DNA of 64,000 nt from Pseudomonas sp. LFM046 (GTDB lineage Bacteria; Pseudomonadota; Gammaproteobacteria; Pseudomonadales; Pseudomonadaceae). The stretch covers positions 5,096,447 through 5,160,446 of the forward strand of contig NZ_JYKO02000001.1 in assembly GCF_000949385.2 (NCBI RefSeq), written 5' to 3'. Under the pieces are notes generated by a model. It did not search any database. It was not told the origin of the DNA and saw only the letters and a list, made by a program, of their open reading frames with translations. Both the position numbers and the translations under genes were made by a program. Of the stretch, positions 52,833-62,920 are shown in pieces. Position 1 is the stretch's first letter. Every line of letters begins with the position of its first letter.

Positions 52833-55800
52833 CTATGCCTTTTCCACCTTGACCAGGAACGACTTGAACTCCGGTGTCTGCGTATTGCCGTCGCCGACGA
52901 AGGGAGTAAGCGTGTTGATCAGGTAGCCGTTACGTGCCACGCCGGAGAAGCCCCAGTGCAGCGGGATGCCGATCTGGTGCACGGTCTTGCCGTCCACGGT
53001 CAGCGGTCGCAGGCGCTTGGTCACCACGGCCACGGCCTTGATGAAGCCGCGGTTGGAGGTGACCTTGACGTGCTCGCCGGCGGCGACGCCCAGTTCCTTG
53101 GCCAGGACTTCGCTGATCTCGACGAACTGCTCGGGCTGGGTGATCGCGTTCAGTTGGCAGTGCTTGGTCCAGAAGTGGAAGTGCTCGGTGAGGCGGTAGG
53201 TGGTCGCCGCGATGGGGAAGTCCGCCGCCTTGCCAAACGCTTCCAGGTCGCCCTTGAACACCCGTGCGGCCGGGTTGCTGGTGACCTTCGGGCTTTCCGG
53301 GTGCAAGGGGTTGCGCCCGATGGGGGTTTCGAAGGGTTCGTAGTGCTCGGGGAAGGGGCCTTCGGCCATCTTGTCGAGGGCGAAGAAACGCGCCACGCCT
53401 TCGGGGTTCATGATGAAGGGGCTCATGCCCGTTTCCGGTGCGACGTCGACCTTGAAGTCGGGCACGTCGGTGCCGGTCCAGGCCTTGCCGTTCCACCACA
53501 CCAGGCGCTTCTTCTCCGGATCCCAGGGCTTGCCGGAGGGGTCGGACGAGGCGCGGTTGTAGAGGATGCGTCGGTTCGCCGGCCAGGCCCAGGCCCAGCC
53601 AAGGGTCTGGCCCATGCCGTAGGGGTCGGCGTTGTCGCGGCGGGCCATCTGGTTGCCGGCGGCGGTCCAGGAGCCGGCGAAGATCCAGCAGCCGCTGGCG
53701 GTCGTGCCGTCATCGCGCAGCACACCGAAGCCAGGCACTTGCTCGCCCGCCTTGAGCAGCACCGCGCCAGTGGCCGGGTCGGTGAGGTCGGCCAGGGCCT
53801 TGCCGTTGAACTCGCGGGCCAGTTCGTCCGGGCCGGGTTCGTCGGGGCGCAGGTAGTTCCAGTCGAGGCCGAGGATCGGGTCCGGGAAGGCACCGCCCTC
53901 TTTGGCGTAGAGGGTGCGCAGGCGATGGTACAGGGCACCCATGATGGCGATGTCGGTGCGCGCCTGGCCGGGCGGCTCGGCGCCCTTCCAGTGCCATTGC
54001 AGCACCCGTCCGCTGTTGACCAGGGAGCCGTCCTCTTCGGCGAAGCAGGTCACCGGCAGGCGGAACACCGTGGTCTGGATGCTGGCAGTGTCGACGTCGT
54101 TGAACTCGCCGGCATTGCGCCAGAACTCGGAGGTGTCGGTGGCCAGCGGGTCCATGATCACGAGGAACTTGAGCTTGGCCAGACTGGCGCTGACCTTGGC
54201 CTTGTTGGGGAAGGAGCCAATGGGGTTGAAGCCCTGGCAGAAGTACCCATTGACCTTGCCCTCGTACATCATGTCGAACACTTTGAGCACGTCGTAGCCG
54301 GAGTTATCCAGCTTCGGCAGCCAGTCGTAGCACCAGTTGTTCTCGGCGGTGGCGGACTTGCCGAACCAGGCCTTCATCAGGCTGACGTGGAACTTCCCGT
54401 AGTTCTGCCAGTAGGACATCTGCCCCGGCCGCATCGGCTTGCTCGCACGCTTGTCGATGTAGGCGGCGTAGTCCTGCTCGGCGTCGGCCGGCAGGGTCAG
54501 GTAGCCCGGCAGCAGGTTGGACAGCAGGCCCAGGTCGGTCAGCCCCTGGATGTTGGAGTGGCCACGCAGGGCGTTCATGCCGCCACCGGGCATGCCGATG
54601 TTGCCCAGCAACAGCTGCACCATGGCGCCGGTGCGGATCATCTGCGAACCCACCGAGTGCTGGGTCCAGCCCAGGGCGTACATGATGGTCATGGTCTTGT
54701 TCGGGGCGGAGGTGTCGGCGGCCAGGCCCCAGACCTGTTCGAGCAATTCCTTCGGCGTCCCGCAGATGCTGCTGACCACATCCGCCGTGTAGCGGCTGTA
54801 GTGCTGCTTCATCAGCTGGAACACGCAGCGCGGGTTTTGCAGGGTCGGGTCGGACTGCACGTAGCCGTCCTCGCCCTTGGCATAGCTCCAGGTGGATTTA
54901 TCGGGGTAGGCGCGTTTCGCTTCGTCGTAGCCGCTGAACAGGCCGTCGTTGAAGCTGAAGCCGTCATTCACGATGAAGGACGCGTCGGTGTAGTTGCGCA
55001 CGTACTCGTGCTGGATCTTGTCGTGGCTGATCAGGTAGTTGATCAGGCCGCCCAGGAAGGCGATGTCCGTCCCGGTGCGGATTGGCGCGTAGTAGTCCGC
55101 CACCGAGGCCGAGCGCGTGAAGCGCGGGTCGACCACGATCAGCCGGGCCTTGTTGTGCGCCTTGGCTTCGGTGACCCACTTGAAGCCGCAGGGGTGGGCT
55201 TCGGCGGCATTGCCGCCCATGATCAGCACCAGGTCGGCATTCTTGATGTCGACCCAGTGGTTTGTCATGGCGCCACGGCCAAACGTCGGGGCAAGACCTG
55301 CCACCGTCGGGCCATGTCAGACACGTGCCTGGTTATCGAACCCCAGCATGCCAAGGGAACGCACCACCTTGTGGGTGATGTAGCCGGCCTCGTTGGAGGA
55401 CGCCGACGCCGCGAGGAAGCCCGTGGTCAGCCAGCGGTTCACTGTCTGTCCCTTGTCGTTCTTCGCGATGAAGTTGGCGTCGCGGTCGGCCTTCATCAGC
55501 TTGGCAATGCGGTCGAGGGCATCATCCCACTCGACGCGCTTCCACTCGTTGGAGCCGGGATCACGCACCTCGGGGTACTTGAGGCGGTTGGGGCTGTGGA
55601 TGAAGTCCAGCAGGCCCGCGCCTTTCGGACAGAGGGTGCCGCGGTTCACCGGGTGATCCGCATCCCCTTCGATATGGATGATGTTCTGCGCGACGTTCTT
55701 CGCCGCGTCGCCCTGGCTGTACATGATCAGGCCGCAGCCGACCGAGCAGTAAGGGCAGGTGTTGCGCGTCTCATTGGTACGCGCCAGCTTGAAATGCCGG

Positions 55801-55907
55801 ACCTGGTCGGCGAAGGCTTCCGGGGGCGCTACCCCCAGAGCCGCCAGGCTGGAACCTCCAAGGCCAACGGCACAGACCTTGAAGAACTGCCGACGGTTCA
55901 TGTCCAT
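52833..55907 (-). CDS. fdnG: Formate dehydrogenase-N catalytic selenoprotein FdnG
   Basis: This selenoprotein of 1024 residues has a Tat signal (MDMNRRQFFKVCAVGLG), an Fe4S4 motif (CPYCSVGCGLIMYSQ...TLCPKG, near 51-93) and molybdopterin domains. It oxidises formate to CO2 in the periplasm, reducing menaquinone/quinone through FdnH and FdnI. The frame is interrupted by TGA at 55319-55317, codon 197, flanked by ARV and HGPTVAGLAP; this is the selenocysteine site that ligates Mo, not a mutation. ATG at 55907 follows GGGAG. The ends join one continuous frame of 3,075 bases. Confidence 0.93.
55279..55319 (-). promoter_or_regulatory. Bacterial SECIS element at the fdnG UGA
   Basis: Immediately after the UGA the mRNA folds as GGCA-GGUCU-UGCC near the apex with further pairing below. 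The GGUCU loop and its place match E. coli fdhF/fdnG SECIS. It recruits SelB with Sec-tRNA. Confidence 0.82.
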
Positions 55908-55935
55908 CGTGTTCTCCCTCATCAGGCAGACCCTG

Positions 55936-55952
55936 CCCGGCAAATTGCCGGG
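55936..55952. promoter_or_regulatory. 17-bp inverted repeat in the fdnG leader
   Basis: CCCGGCAA-A-TTGCCGGG lies about 30 bp before the fdnG start. As RNA it is a stable hairpin in the leader; as DNA it could be an operator. It is not an Anr-type TTGAT-N4-ATCAA site. Confidence 0.5.
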
Positions 55953-56184
55953 TATATCCATTGAAAGGTTAGTCAGCTTCCGAGGAAGTGTCAGGCTCGG
56001 TGCCTGCGGGGGGAGCCCGTGGAATCGCCAGGGGACCTGCCAGGTCAGACTCGACCCGGGCGTTTTCCTCCCCGATCGGATGGGTGTCTTACCCCGACGG
56101 CGGTTGCTGCACCGAGATGGGCGATGTAATCGAGGGGGCCGCCTCGGGCATACTGTGCGCCCCTTTTTGAACCCGGAGATCGCC

Positions 56185-56631
56185 ATGCCCAAGGCTTGGT
56201 GGCTGCTCGCCCTGCCCTTTATCGCCGGCTCCTTCCTGCCCCTGCAGGCCGGCATCAACGGCCAACTGGCCAAACAGATTTCCAGCGTGATGAGTGCTGC
56301 GCTGGTGTCCTTCCTGGTGGGCACCGTGGCCCTGCTTGCGGTGGTGCTGATGCAGCGCGAACTGCCGACCCTGGACGCCCTCAAGGGCCTGAGCTGGTGG
56401 CAGTGGAGTGGCGGCCTGCTGGGTGCGTTCTTCATTGCCACCGCCGCGTTCGCCGGCCCGCGCATCGGCGCCCTGCTGTTCATGGCGCTGGTCCTGGCCG
56501 GTCAGTTGGGCATGGCGTTGCTGCTGGACCATTTCGGCTGGGCAGGCTATCGCGAGGCCCCCGTCAGCGTCGGCAAACTGGCCGGGCTGGTGCTGATCAT
56601 CGGAGGCATCTGGCTCATTCGTCGGGGATGA
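56185..56631 (+). CDS. DMT-family (YdcZ/DUF606) transporter
   Basis: This 148-residue membrane protein has five predicted helices: WWLLALPFIAGSFLPLQAGINGQLAKQ begins the single EamA-like repeat and SVGKLAGLVLIIGGIWLI ends it. DUF606 members are half-size drug/metabolite transporters that probably dimerise. The ATG is preceded by CGGAG. The first gene after fdnG on the opposite strand, it is unrelated in function. Confidence 0.82.
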   Translation: MPKAWWLLALPFIAGSFLPLQAGINGQLAKQISSVMSAALVSFLVGTVALLAVVLMQRELPTLDALKGLSWWQWSGGLLGAFFIATAAFAGPRIGALLFMALVLAGQLGMALLLDHFGWAGYREAPVSVGKLAGLVLIIGGIWLIRRG

Positions 56632-56716
56632 GCGGCACAGATAGCAATCTGATGTCATTGGTCCGGCAGAACGGCTAAGCTCAGCTCACCTCTGCCGTTT
56701 CTGTGATCACAGAAAG

Positions 56717-57844
56717 ATGACCGACGCCGAACTCCCCCAGTCACCGGAACGCTTCTGTCTCTGGCGCGAAGTGCAGGACACGCGCATGCGTACCCGGCTC
56801 GGCGGCGTCTACTACCTGTTGGCCTGGCTGCTTTGCTGGCTGTTCAGCGCCGAGCCGATGCAAGCGCTCACCATCGGCCTGACCGGCAGCGTTTTCTTCG
56901 CCGTGATGCTGGGCGCACGCCTGCTGCATCGCCCGCCAGAAGGGGGCGGAGAAGCCGAACTGCAACGCTGGATCGACCGGCACTGGGGCGTGATCCTGGT
57001 GTCGTCCGCCGCGTGGGGCCTGGTCCACGCCGGGGTGCTGCTGGCTCCCGCCTTCAAGCCCTCCAGCCTGATCGGCACCCTGGCCACCATCGGCTTCGGC
57101 ACCGCCATGGCCTTCAATTTCGCCATGCGCCGGCGCCGCGCCATGGTCGCCATCCTGCTGCTGTACCTGCCGGGGCTGGCCGCGCTCGCCTTGACGCCGG
57201 CGGGCGACCGCGCCGAACTGGTCACGCTGGCCTTCTACCTCAGCTACCTGCTCCTGGCCATGAACCGGAGCCACCGCGAGTACCAGAACATGCTGGCCCT
57301 GGAGCTGCAGTTGCTGGAGCAACGCCAGCGCCTGGACGCCCTGAGCCGCACCGATGTGCTGACGCAGTTGGGCAACCGTTACCAGTTCAACAACCTGTTC
57401 CCGGCCATGTGCGCCAACGCCAATCGCCAGGGTGGCGAGCTGTCGCTGCTGCTGATGGACATCGATTTCTTCAAGCGCATCAACGACGAACACGGCCACA
57501 GTGTGGGCGATGCGTGCCTGAAGGCCTTCGGCCAACGCATGCGCGAATTCTTCCGCCGCGAAAGCGATGCGTTGCTGCGACTGGGCGGCGAGGAGTTCGG
57601 CGTGCTGATGCCGGACACGAGCATGGAACAGGCCCGCCATCTGGCCGAGCTGTTCCGCGAGGACCTGGCCAACCGCGGCTTCGAGCTGGACGGCCAGCAC
57701 CTTCCGGTCACCGCCAGCCTGGGCCTCGGTTGTTTCGACAAGCGCGACGCCGGCAGCGCCGAGGCCTTCTTCAAGCGCGTGGACGACGCGCTGTACCGCG
57801 CCAAGGCGCAGGGACGGGATCGGCTGGAGTTGTCGAGGAGGTAA
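56717..57844 (+). CDS. Membrane diguanylate cyclase (GGDEF)
   Basis: This 375-residue protein has an N-terminal membrane domain of about five helices (to residue 185), a short coiled coil (LELQLLEQRQRLDALSRTDVLTQL) and a GGDEF domain with LGGEEFGVL as active site and DFFKRINDEHGHSVGDACL. It should synthesise c-di-GMP. The RxxD inhibitory site five residues before GGEEF is not evident. A local promoter is presumed; the upstream ribosome site is weak. Confidence 0.87.
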   Translation: MTDAELPQSPERFCLWREVQDTRMRTRLGGVYYLLAWLLCWLFSAEPMQALTIGLTGSVFFAVMLGARLLHRPPEGGGEAELQRWIDRHWGVILVSSAAWGLVHAGVLLAPAFKPSSLIGTLATIGFGTAMAFNFAMRRRRAMVAILLLYLPGLAALALTPAGDRAELVTLAFYLSYLLLAMNRSHREYQNMLALELQLLEQRQRLDALSRTDVLTQLGNRYQFNNLFPAMCANANRQGGELSLLLMDIDFFKRINDEHGHSVGDACLKAFGQRMREFFRRESDALLRLGGEEFGVLMPDTSMEQARHLAELFREDLANRGFELDGQHLPVTASLGLGCFDKRDAGSAEAFFKRVDDALYRAKAQGRDRLELSRR

Positions 57845-57879
57845 CCCTGCCATCCCGATCCCAAGCGCGGCCTGATCGT

Positions 57880-57954
57880 AGGGTGCGCCGTGCGCACCGG
57901 CGGTTTGACGTGGTGCCGAAGCCGATCCCGGAATCGGTGCGCACAGCGCACCCT
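57880..57954. repeat. GTAGGGTGCGC-type REP pair
   Basis: GTAGGGTGCGCCGTGCGCAC and GTGCGCACAGCGCACCCTAC are complementary across 36 bases. It fills the convergent gap between the cyclase and chemoreceptor genes. Confidence 0.75.
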
Positions 57955-58012
57955 ACAGTCATGACCCAGCGCAAGGGGCGAGCCTTGTGCACAGGGGAAA
58001 AATTGCCTCCCC

Positions 58013-59944
58013 TCACAACCTGAACCGCCCCACCTGCTGCGCCAGGTCGCCGGCCAGGCGGCTCAGGGTCTGGCATTCCTCGCGGCAGCCGCGCACTTCA
58101 CTGGCGGTGGCGTGGGCCAGGTCAGCGATGCCCTGGACGTTGCGGTTGATCTCTTCGGTGACCGACGACTGCTCCTCGGTTGCGGCCGCCACCTGATGGT
58201 TCATGTCGCTGATGTGCTCCACCTGATCGGTGATGGCGCCCAATGAGGTGCCGGTGCGCTGGCTGGCTTCCACGCCAGTACCGGTGGCAGCCTGGCCGGC
58301 GTGCATGGAGTGCACCGCCGTTTCGGCGCCCTGCTTGAGGCGCTGGATCATCTGCTGGATTTCGTCGGTGGACGCCTGGGTACGGCTGGCGAGGGTGCGC
58401 ACTTCGTCGGCGACCACCGCGAAACCACGGCCCATTTCACCGGCACGGGCGGCTTCGATGGCAGCGTTCAGGGCCAGCAGGTTGGTCTGTTCGGAGATGC
58501 CACGAATCACCGCCAGCACCTGGTCGATGGACGCCACCTGGGTCGCCAGCTCGCTCACCGCCGATGCGGCCACGCCGATATCGCTGGACATCTTCTCGAT
58601 GTGCCCCACCGACTCCCCCACCACCCTGCGCGCCTGCAGCGACTCGTCGCGGGCGCGCTGCGAGGCCTGGGCGGCGGCGCCGGCATTGCGGGCGATCTCC
58701 TGCACGGTGAGCCCCATTTCGTGCACGGCGGTGGCCACCATATCGGTCATTTCCTGCTGCTGGACGGAGCGGCCGGCGGTGTTATCCACCACCGTCGTCA
58801 CCTGGCCGACCACCTTGTGCAGGCGCTCGCTGGTCTCCAGCACTTCGCCGATCAGGCTGCGCTGGCTTTCCAGGAAGCGGTTGAAGCCACGGGCCAGGTC
58901 GCCCAGCTCATCGGCGCGGGACTCATCCAGACGACGGGTCAGGTCGCCGCCACCGCCGCCGATTTCCACCAGCGCCGCCGTGACCTGGCGGATCGGCCGC
59001 ACCAACCCACGGGCCAGCAGCACCACCAGCAGCAGGCAGAAGGCGAGCACGCCGAAGCCGGCGAGGCTGCTGGTCCACATGGCCTGGCGCGCCTCGGCGT
59101 AGATCTCTGCTTCTGGCACTTCACTGACCAGCAGCCAGCCCAGGCTGTCGAGGGGGCGGGCCAGGGCGAGGAAATCCTCGCCGTCACGGCTGAAGTGAAT
59201 CGGCTTTTCAGCCCCGGCCAGCAGTTCGGCGGCCGGACCGGCACCGAAGACATCGGCCAGACGGGCGCTGCCGTTCAGGGCGGCGTCGGGGTGGACCTTG
59301 ATGTTGCCCTCGCGGTCCATCAGGAACACCCGGCCACGCTCGCCGAAGCGGAAGTCGCGGATCATCTCCGACATGGACTGCAGGCTGTAGCCCAGGCCGG
59401 TGACGCCGAGGGTCTTGCCGTTGCGGCTGATGCGCTGGTTGATGAAGAGGGTCGGCAGGCGGGTGCCCTTGTCGATGTCGATTTCCAGCACCCGGTCCCG
59501 CGTGCTGTCCACCAGCTTGTAGAACCACTGGTTCTCCGGCTGGCTGCGAGAGATGGTGCGGGCCAGGCCCTGCCCCGTGTAGTAGTGGCCGCTTTCCATC
59601 ACCGCGATGGAGGTGGTGGTGGCGTTCTGCTGGGCCCGCACGCTTTCCAGATAACGGGAGAAGGCCTCGGCGCGGGCCGGGTCTTCGCCTTCGGCCAGCC
59701 AGTCCTGCACCAGGGCGTTCACGGCGATGCCGGCGTTGGCGGTGATGGGCGCCGCCAGGGTGCGTTCCAGGGAATTGCCGATGGCCTGTACCCGTGCGGG
59801 CAGGGCTTCGTCCAGGAGGAAGCGTTCGGTCAGGCGGTTCATCAGCACCGAATAGATGCCAATGACGATGAGGATGCCGGCGAGCAGGGCTGCGCCCATG
59901 CTGAAGATCAGCTGCCACTGAATGCTGCGTTGCCAGAGGCGCAT
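58013..59944 (-). CDS. Methyl-accepting chemotaxis protein with a dCache-type sensor
   Basis: This 643-residue chemoreceptor has helix 1 ([23 protein letters not shown]), a periplasmic double-Cache-like domain to about residue 290 ([23 protein letters not shown] is typical), helix 2 near 300-320, HAMP, and a signalling tip with [34 protein letters not shown] at 59944 has AGGAGA upstream. It is probably transcribed after pbpC, 131 bp upstream. The ligand is unknown; dCache domains often bind amino or organic acids. Confidence 0.9.
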   Translation of the reverse strand: MRLWQRSIQWQLIFSMGAALLAGILIVIGIYSVLMNRLTERFLLDEALPARVQAIGNSLERTLAAPITANAGIAVNALVQDWLAEGEDPARAEAFSRYLESVRAQQNATTTSIAVMESGHYYTGQGLARTISRSQPENQWFYKLVDSTRDRVLEIDIDKGTRLPTLFINQRISRNGKTLGVTGLGYSLQSMSEMIRDFRFGERGRVFLMDREGNIKVHPDAALNGSARLADVFGAGPAAELLAGAEKPIHFSRDGEDFLALARPLDSLGWLLVSEVPEAEIYAEARQAMWTSSLAGFGVLAFCLLLVVLLARGLVRPIRQVTAALVEIGGGGGDLTRRLDESRADELGDLARGFNRFLESQRSLIGEVLETSERLHKVVGQVTTVVDNTAGRSVQQQEMTDMVATAVHEMGLTVQEIARNAGAAAQASQRARDESLQARRVVGESVGHIEKMSSDIGVAASAVSELATQVASIDQVLAVIRGISEQTNLLALNAAIEAARAGEMGRGFAVVADEVRTLASRTQASTDEIQQMIQRLKQGAETAVHSMHAGQAATGTGVEASQRTGTSLGAITDQVEHISDMNHQVAAATEEQSSVTEEINRNVQGIADLAHATASEVRGCREECQTLSRLAGDLAQQVGRFRL

Positions 59945-60075
59945 GGAGTTGTCTCCTTGGAGTTCTTCTTGTTGGCGACAGAAAGGCGAACGATTGTATA
60001 CGACAAATAAGACAAATCTTCGCCCCCTTGCCGACAAAGAATATCGGCACGCTCCGGCAAAAACTAAACGCCGAG

Positions 60076-62466
60076 TCAGGTTCCGATCGAGAACTCCAGA
60101 CGAGCGGTCTGTCCGGCTTCGTCCAGCACACTCAACTGGTGACGCCCGCTGTGCCGGAATTCCTGGTTGAAACTCTCCTCCGGAGCCGTATTGGTGAGCG
60201 GCGCACCATCGAGGAACCACCAGCGCCGACCGCTGCCGCCGAGGGTGGAAAGCTTGAGGCGCAGGGGCTCGGCGCTGCCCGATGGACGGCGTAGCTGGTC
60301 GCCCTCGCGCACCCCGACGATGGACAGCGGCGCCGCTGCGGGCGGCAGCTGCGGCGGACAGGCCTGGCTTACCGCCGGCAATCGCGCGGCACGCCGTTCG
60401 CGGCGCGGCAGCCAGGGCTCCAGCGGCGCCGGCCAGAGCACCAGCTCGCGGGCCTCTGCACCCGCGCAGCCGGGCGCCACCTGGTGCCCCTCGGCATCCT
60501 CCCAGAGGGTCTGCCGCAACCCCAGGCCGAGGGGCTGGTCGGCCGCCAACAAGGTCGGTGGCGTGGTGCCTTCCAGGGTCCAGGCGAAGCGCTGGCGGCG
60601 GCAGTTGGGGTCACCCTTGACCATGGGCTGCCCGAGAGGCCAGCAGATGGCGGCCACATCCACTTCCGGCGGTTGCGGGTCGGTCGGCTGGGGGATGCCG
60701 CGCTGGCTGTCGCGATTCACCAGCACGTCGTGCACCTGCAGCAGCAGCGGCGCTGCCGAGGCCAGGCCGAACTGGCCGGGGACCGGCGTCCCGTCAGGGC
60801 GGCCGATCCAGATGCCGATCAGGTGCCGCGGCCCCACGCCGATGGCCCAGGCATCGCGGAAGCCGTAGCTGGTGCCAGTCTTCCAGGCCAGCACTGGACG
60901 CTGGGTCAGGCGGGCGCGGGGATCACGATCCGGCCGTGCCTGGCCGGCAAGGATGCGGCGGATGATCCAGGCCGCTCCAGGCGACAGCAGCCGGCGCTCC
61001 TGGAGGGCGTCCTGGGGCTGCAGACGCAGGCGGGCCACCCGGCCCTGGCGGGCGAAGGCGCTGTAGCCGCTGACCAGTTCCTCCAGCTTGCTGCCCACGC
61101 CACCGAGGATCAGCGCCAGGTTCGGCTCACTCGCTTCCGGCAGCACCAGGGGCACGCCGACATTGCGCAGTTCGCCGGCGAAGCGCTTCGGCCCGTAGGC
61201 CTCCAGCAGTTGCACCGCCGGCAGGTTGAGGGACATGCCCAGGGCCTCGCTGGCCGAGACCGGGCCGGTGAAGCCGGCGGAGAAGTTGCCGGGACGGTAG
61301 TCGCCGTAGCGCCGGGGCACGTCCTGCAGCAGGGATTCGGAATGGATCAGCCCGGCGTCCAGGGCCATGCCATAGAGAAAGGGCTTGAGGGTGGAACCGG
61401 GGGAGCGCAGCGACTCGATCATGTCCACATGGCCGAAACGGCGTTCGTCGGCGATATCCACCGATCCCAGGTAGGCGCGTACCGCCATGGTCTGGTGCTC
61501 CACCACCAGAATGGCCGCCGAGGTGCGCTCCGGCAGTCGCGCGCGCCAGCCGAGCAGCAGGTCTTCCAGGCGACGCTGAAGGGCGGCATCGAGGGTGGTG
61601 CGGATCAGCGGCGGGCTGTCGGGGCGGTTCAGGCGACGCGCCAGCAGCGGCGCCAGGCTGGGCTCCTGACGCGGGGCGAGCAGCACCGGCTCCTCCATCG
61701 CCTCCTTCACGGCGCCTTCCGGCCAGACCTGGAACTGCGCCAGCCGCCGCAGCACCTTGTCGCGGGCCGCCTGTGCCTGTTCCGGGTGACGGTCCGGGCG
61801 CAGCCGGCTCGGTGCCTGCGGCAGCACCGCCAGCAGTGCCGCCTCGGCGCGGGTCAGCTGCGACGGCGGCTTGCCCAGGTAGGCCCAACTGGCGGCCGCC
61901 ACCCCCTGCAGGGTGCCGCCAAAGGGCGCGCGATTGAGATAGAGACCGAGGATTTCGTCCTTCGACAGGTGCCACTCCAGCTGTGCGGTACGCCAGAGCT
62001 GGCGCAACTTGCCGGCGAACGTGCGCGGATGCGGATCGAGCAGCCGCGCCACTTGCATCGAAAGCGTGCTGCCGCCGGAAAGCACCCGCCCGCCGGTGAC
62101 GTTGAGCCAGGCGGCGCGGGCCAGCGCCAGGGGATTCACCCCCGGGTGACGGTAGAACCAGCGATCTTCGTAGGTGAGCAGGGCTTCCAGGTAATAGGCC
62201 GACACCTGCTCCTGGCTCACCGGGTAGCGCCAGACACCGTCGACATCGGCGAAGCGCCAGAGCGGCGTGCCATCCTCCGCCAGCACCACGCGCGCCAGGT
62301 CATCCCCCGGCAGGGGCAAGGGGAACAGGCGGTCGGCGGTCCAGAGCAGCGCCAACAGGAGTAGCGGGGTGATCACCCACGGCCGGCGCAGGGCGCGCCC
62401 ACGAAACACTGACTTGATCCACGCCATCCTGGCGGATACCGAGTCGACCTGAGGGTGCCAGGCCAT
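60076..62466 (-). CDS. pbpC: Penicillin-binding protein 1C (bifunctional glycosyltransferase/transpeptidase)
   Basis: This 796-residue protein has one N-terminal transmembrane helix ([18 protein letters not shown]). A transglycosylase domain follows ([20 protein letters not shown], then [13 protein letters not shown]), then a transpeptidase domain with catalytic Ser in [15 protein letters not shown], and KTG in [11 protein letters not shown] BiPBP_C-like domain ends it. It builds peptidoglycan; PBP1C is usually non-essential. ATG at 62466 follows GGAGA; ATG 62493 is less well placed. Confidence 0.9.
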   Translation of the reverse strand: MAWHPQVDSVSARMAWIKSVFRGRALRRPWVITPLLLLALLWTADRLFPLPLPGDDLARVVLAEDGTPLWRFADVDGVWRYPVSQEQVSAYYLEALLTYEDRWFYRHPGVNPLALARAAWLNVTGGRVLSGGSTLSMQVARLLDPHPRTFAGKLRQLWRTAQLEWHLSKDEILGLYLNRAPFGGTLQGVAAASWAYLGKPPSQLTRAEAALLAVLPQAPSRLRPDRHPEQAQAARDKVLRRLAQFQVWPEGAVKEAMEEPVLLAPRQEPSLAPLLARRLNRPDSPPLIRTTLDAALQRRLEDLLLGWRARLPERTSAAILVVEHQTMAVRAYLGSVDIADERRFGHVDMIESLRSPGSTLKPFLYGMALDAGLIHSESLLQDVPRRYGDYRPGNFSAGFTGPVSASEALGMSLNLPAVQLLEAYGPKRFAGELRNVGVPLVLPEASEPNLALILGGVGSKLEELVSGYSAFARQGRVARLRLQPQDALQERRLLSPGAAWIIRRILAGQARPDRDPRARLTQRPVLAWKTGTSYGFRDAWAIGVGPRHLIGIWIGRPDGTPVPGQFGLASAAPLLLQVHDVLVNRDSQRGIPQPTDPQPPEVDVAAICWPLGQPMVKGDPNCRRQRFAWTLEGTTPPTLLAADQPLGLGLRQTLWEDAEGHQVAPGCAGAEARELVLWPAPLEPWLPRRERRAARLPAVSQACPPQLPPAAAPLSIVGVREGDQLRRPSGSAEPLRLKLSTLGGSGRRWWFLDGAPLTNTAPEESFNQEFRHSGRHQLSVLDEAGQTARLEFSIGT

Positions 62467-62920
62467 GTCATCTCCAAGGCAGGGCCGAAACAAGGAGCAG
62501 ATGGTCGTCTCATCCGGGTTTCACAACAAGTCGTCGCTGCTGGCGAGGGGACCGTCATCACACCGTCAGTCAATTTCCCGACACCAAATTGCCGTTCGTC
62601 GTGAATTTGACCATCGATACCGATCTTTCCGGGGCGCTCCTTTACAGGGTCAGGGCACACTCCTAAAACAGTAGCAAACTGACACTACAGTGCTTTGGCC
62701 GTCGCTGTAGTCGATCTCCCTCCTCGTCACACGGTCCCGTACTCACTTCAGGAGTCCCTTCCATGGGTGCTCGCAGCTTCCTGCGCGCTGCCTGCGGGCT
62801 TCGCTCGCGCCGGCCGCAGCGCAACACACCGGGTGATCCGGCACCCCAAGGCCCGCCTGGCGCCACTGTTCGGCCCTGATAGCGCCAACCAGACCAACCA
62901 ATCAGTGAAAGGAATTCAGC
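62467..62920. promoter_or_regulatory. Divergent pbpC/adhesin region
   Basis: The 454-bp gap has no recognised gene except a possible small ORF at 62763. An inverted repeat, ACTACAG at 62684-62690 and CTGTAGT at 62705-62711, lies in an AT-richer stretch about 230 bp before the adhesin, possibly a regulator site or part of the adhesin leader. Confidence 0.4.
62763..62879 (+). CDS. Possible 38-residue leader ORF before the adhesin
   Basis: ATG at 62763 has AGGAG nine bases upstream and reads 38 codons to TGA at 62877, giving a basic, Arg/Pro-rich peptide. It ends 41 bp before the adhesin start. A role as a leader peptide is possible, but there is no homology evidence and the composition may be fortuitous. 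Confidence 0.25.
   Translation: MGARSFLRAACGLRSRRPQRNTPGDPAPQGPPGATVRP

Noticed and set aside
55317..55319. fdnG as a pseudogene broken by a nonsense mutation
   Set aside because: The TGA is at the known selenocysteine position, with a SECIS hairpin after it and selA, selB and selC nearby.
52644..55964. 1,106-codon plus-strand open frame
   Set aside because: It mirrors fdnG on the opposite strand; composition is artefactual and fdnG is certain.
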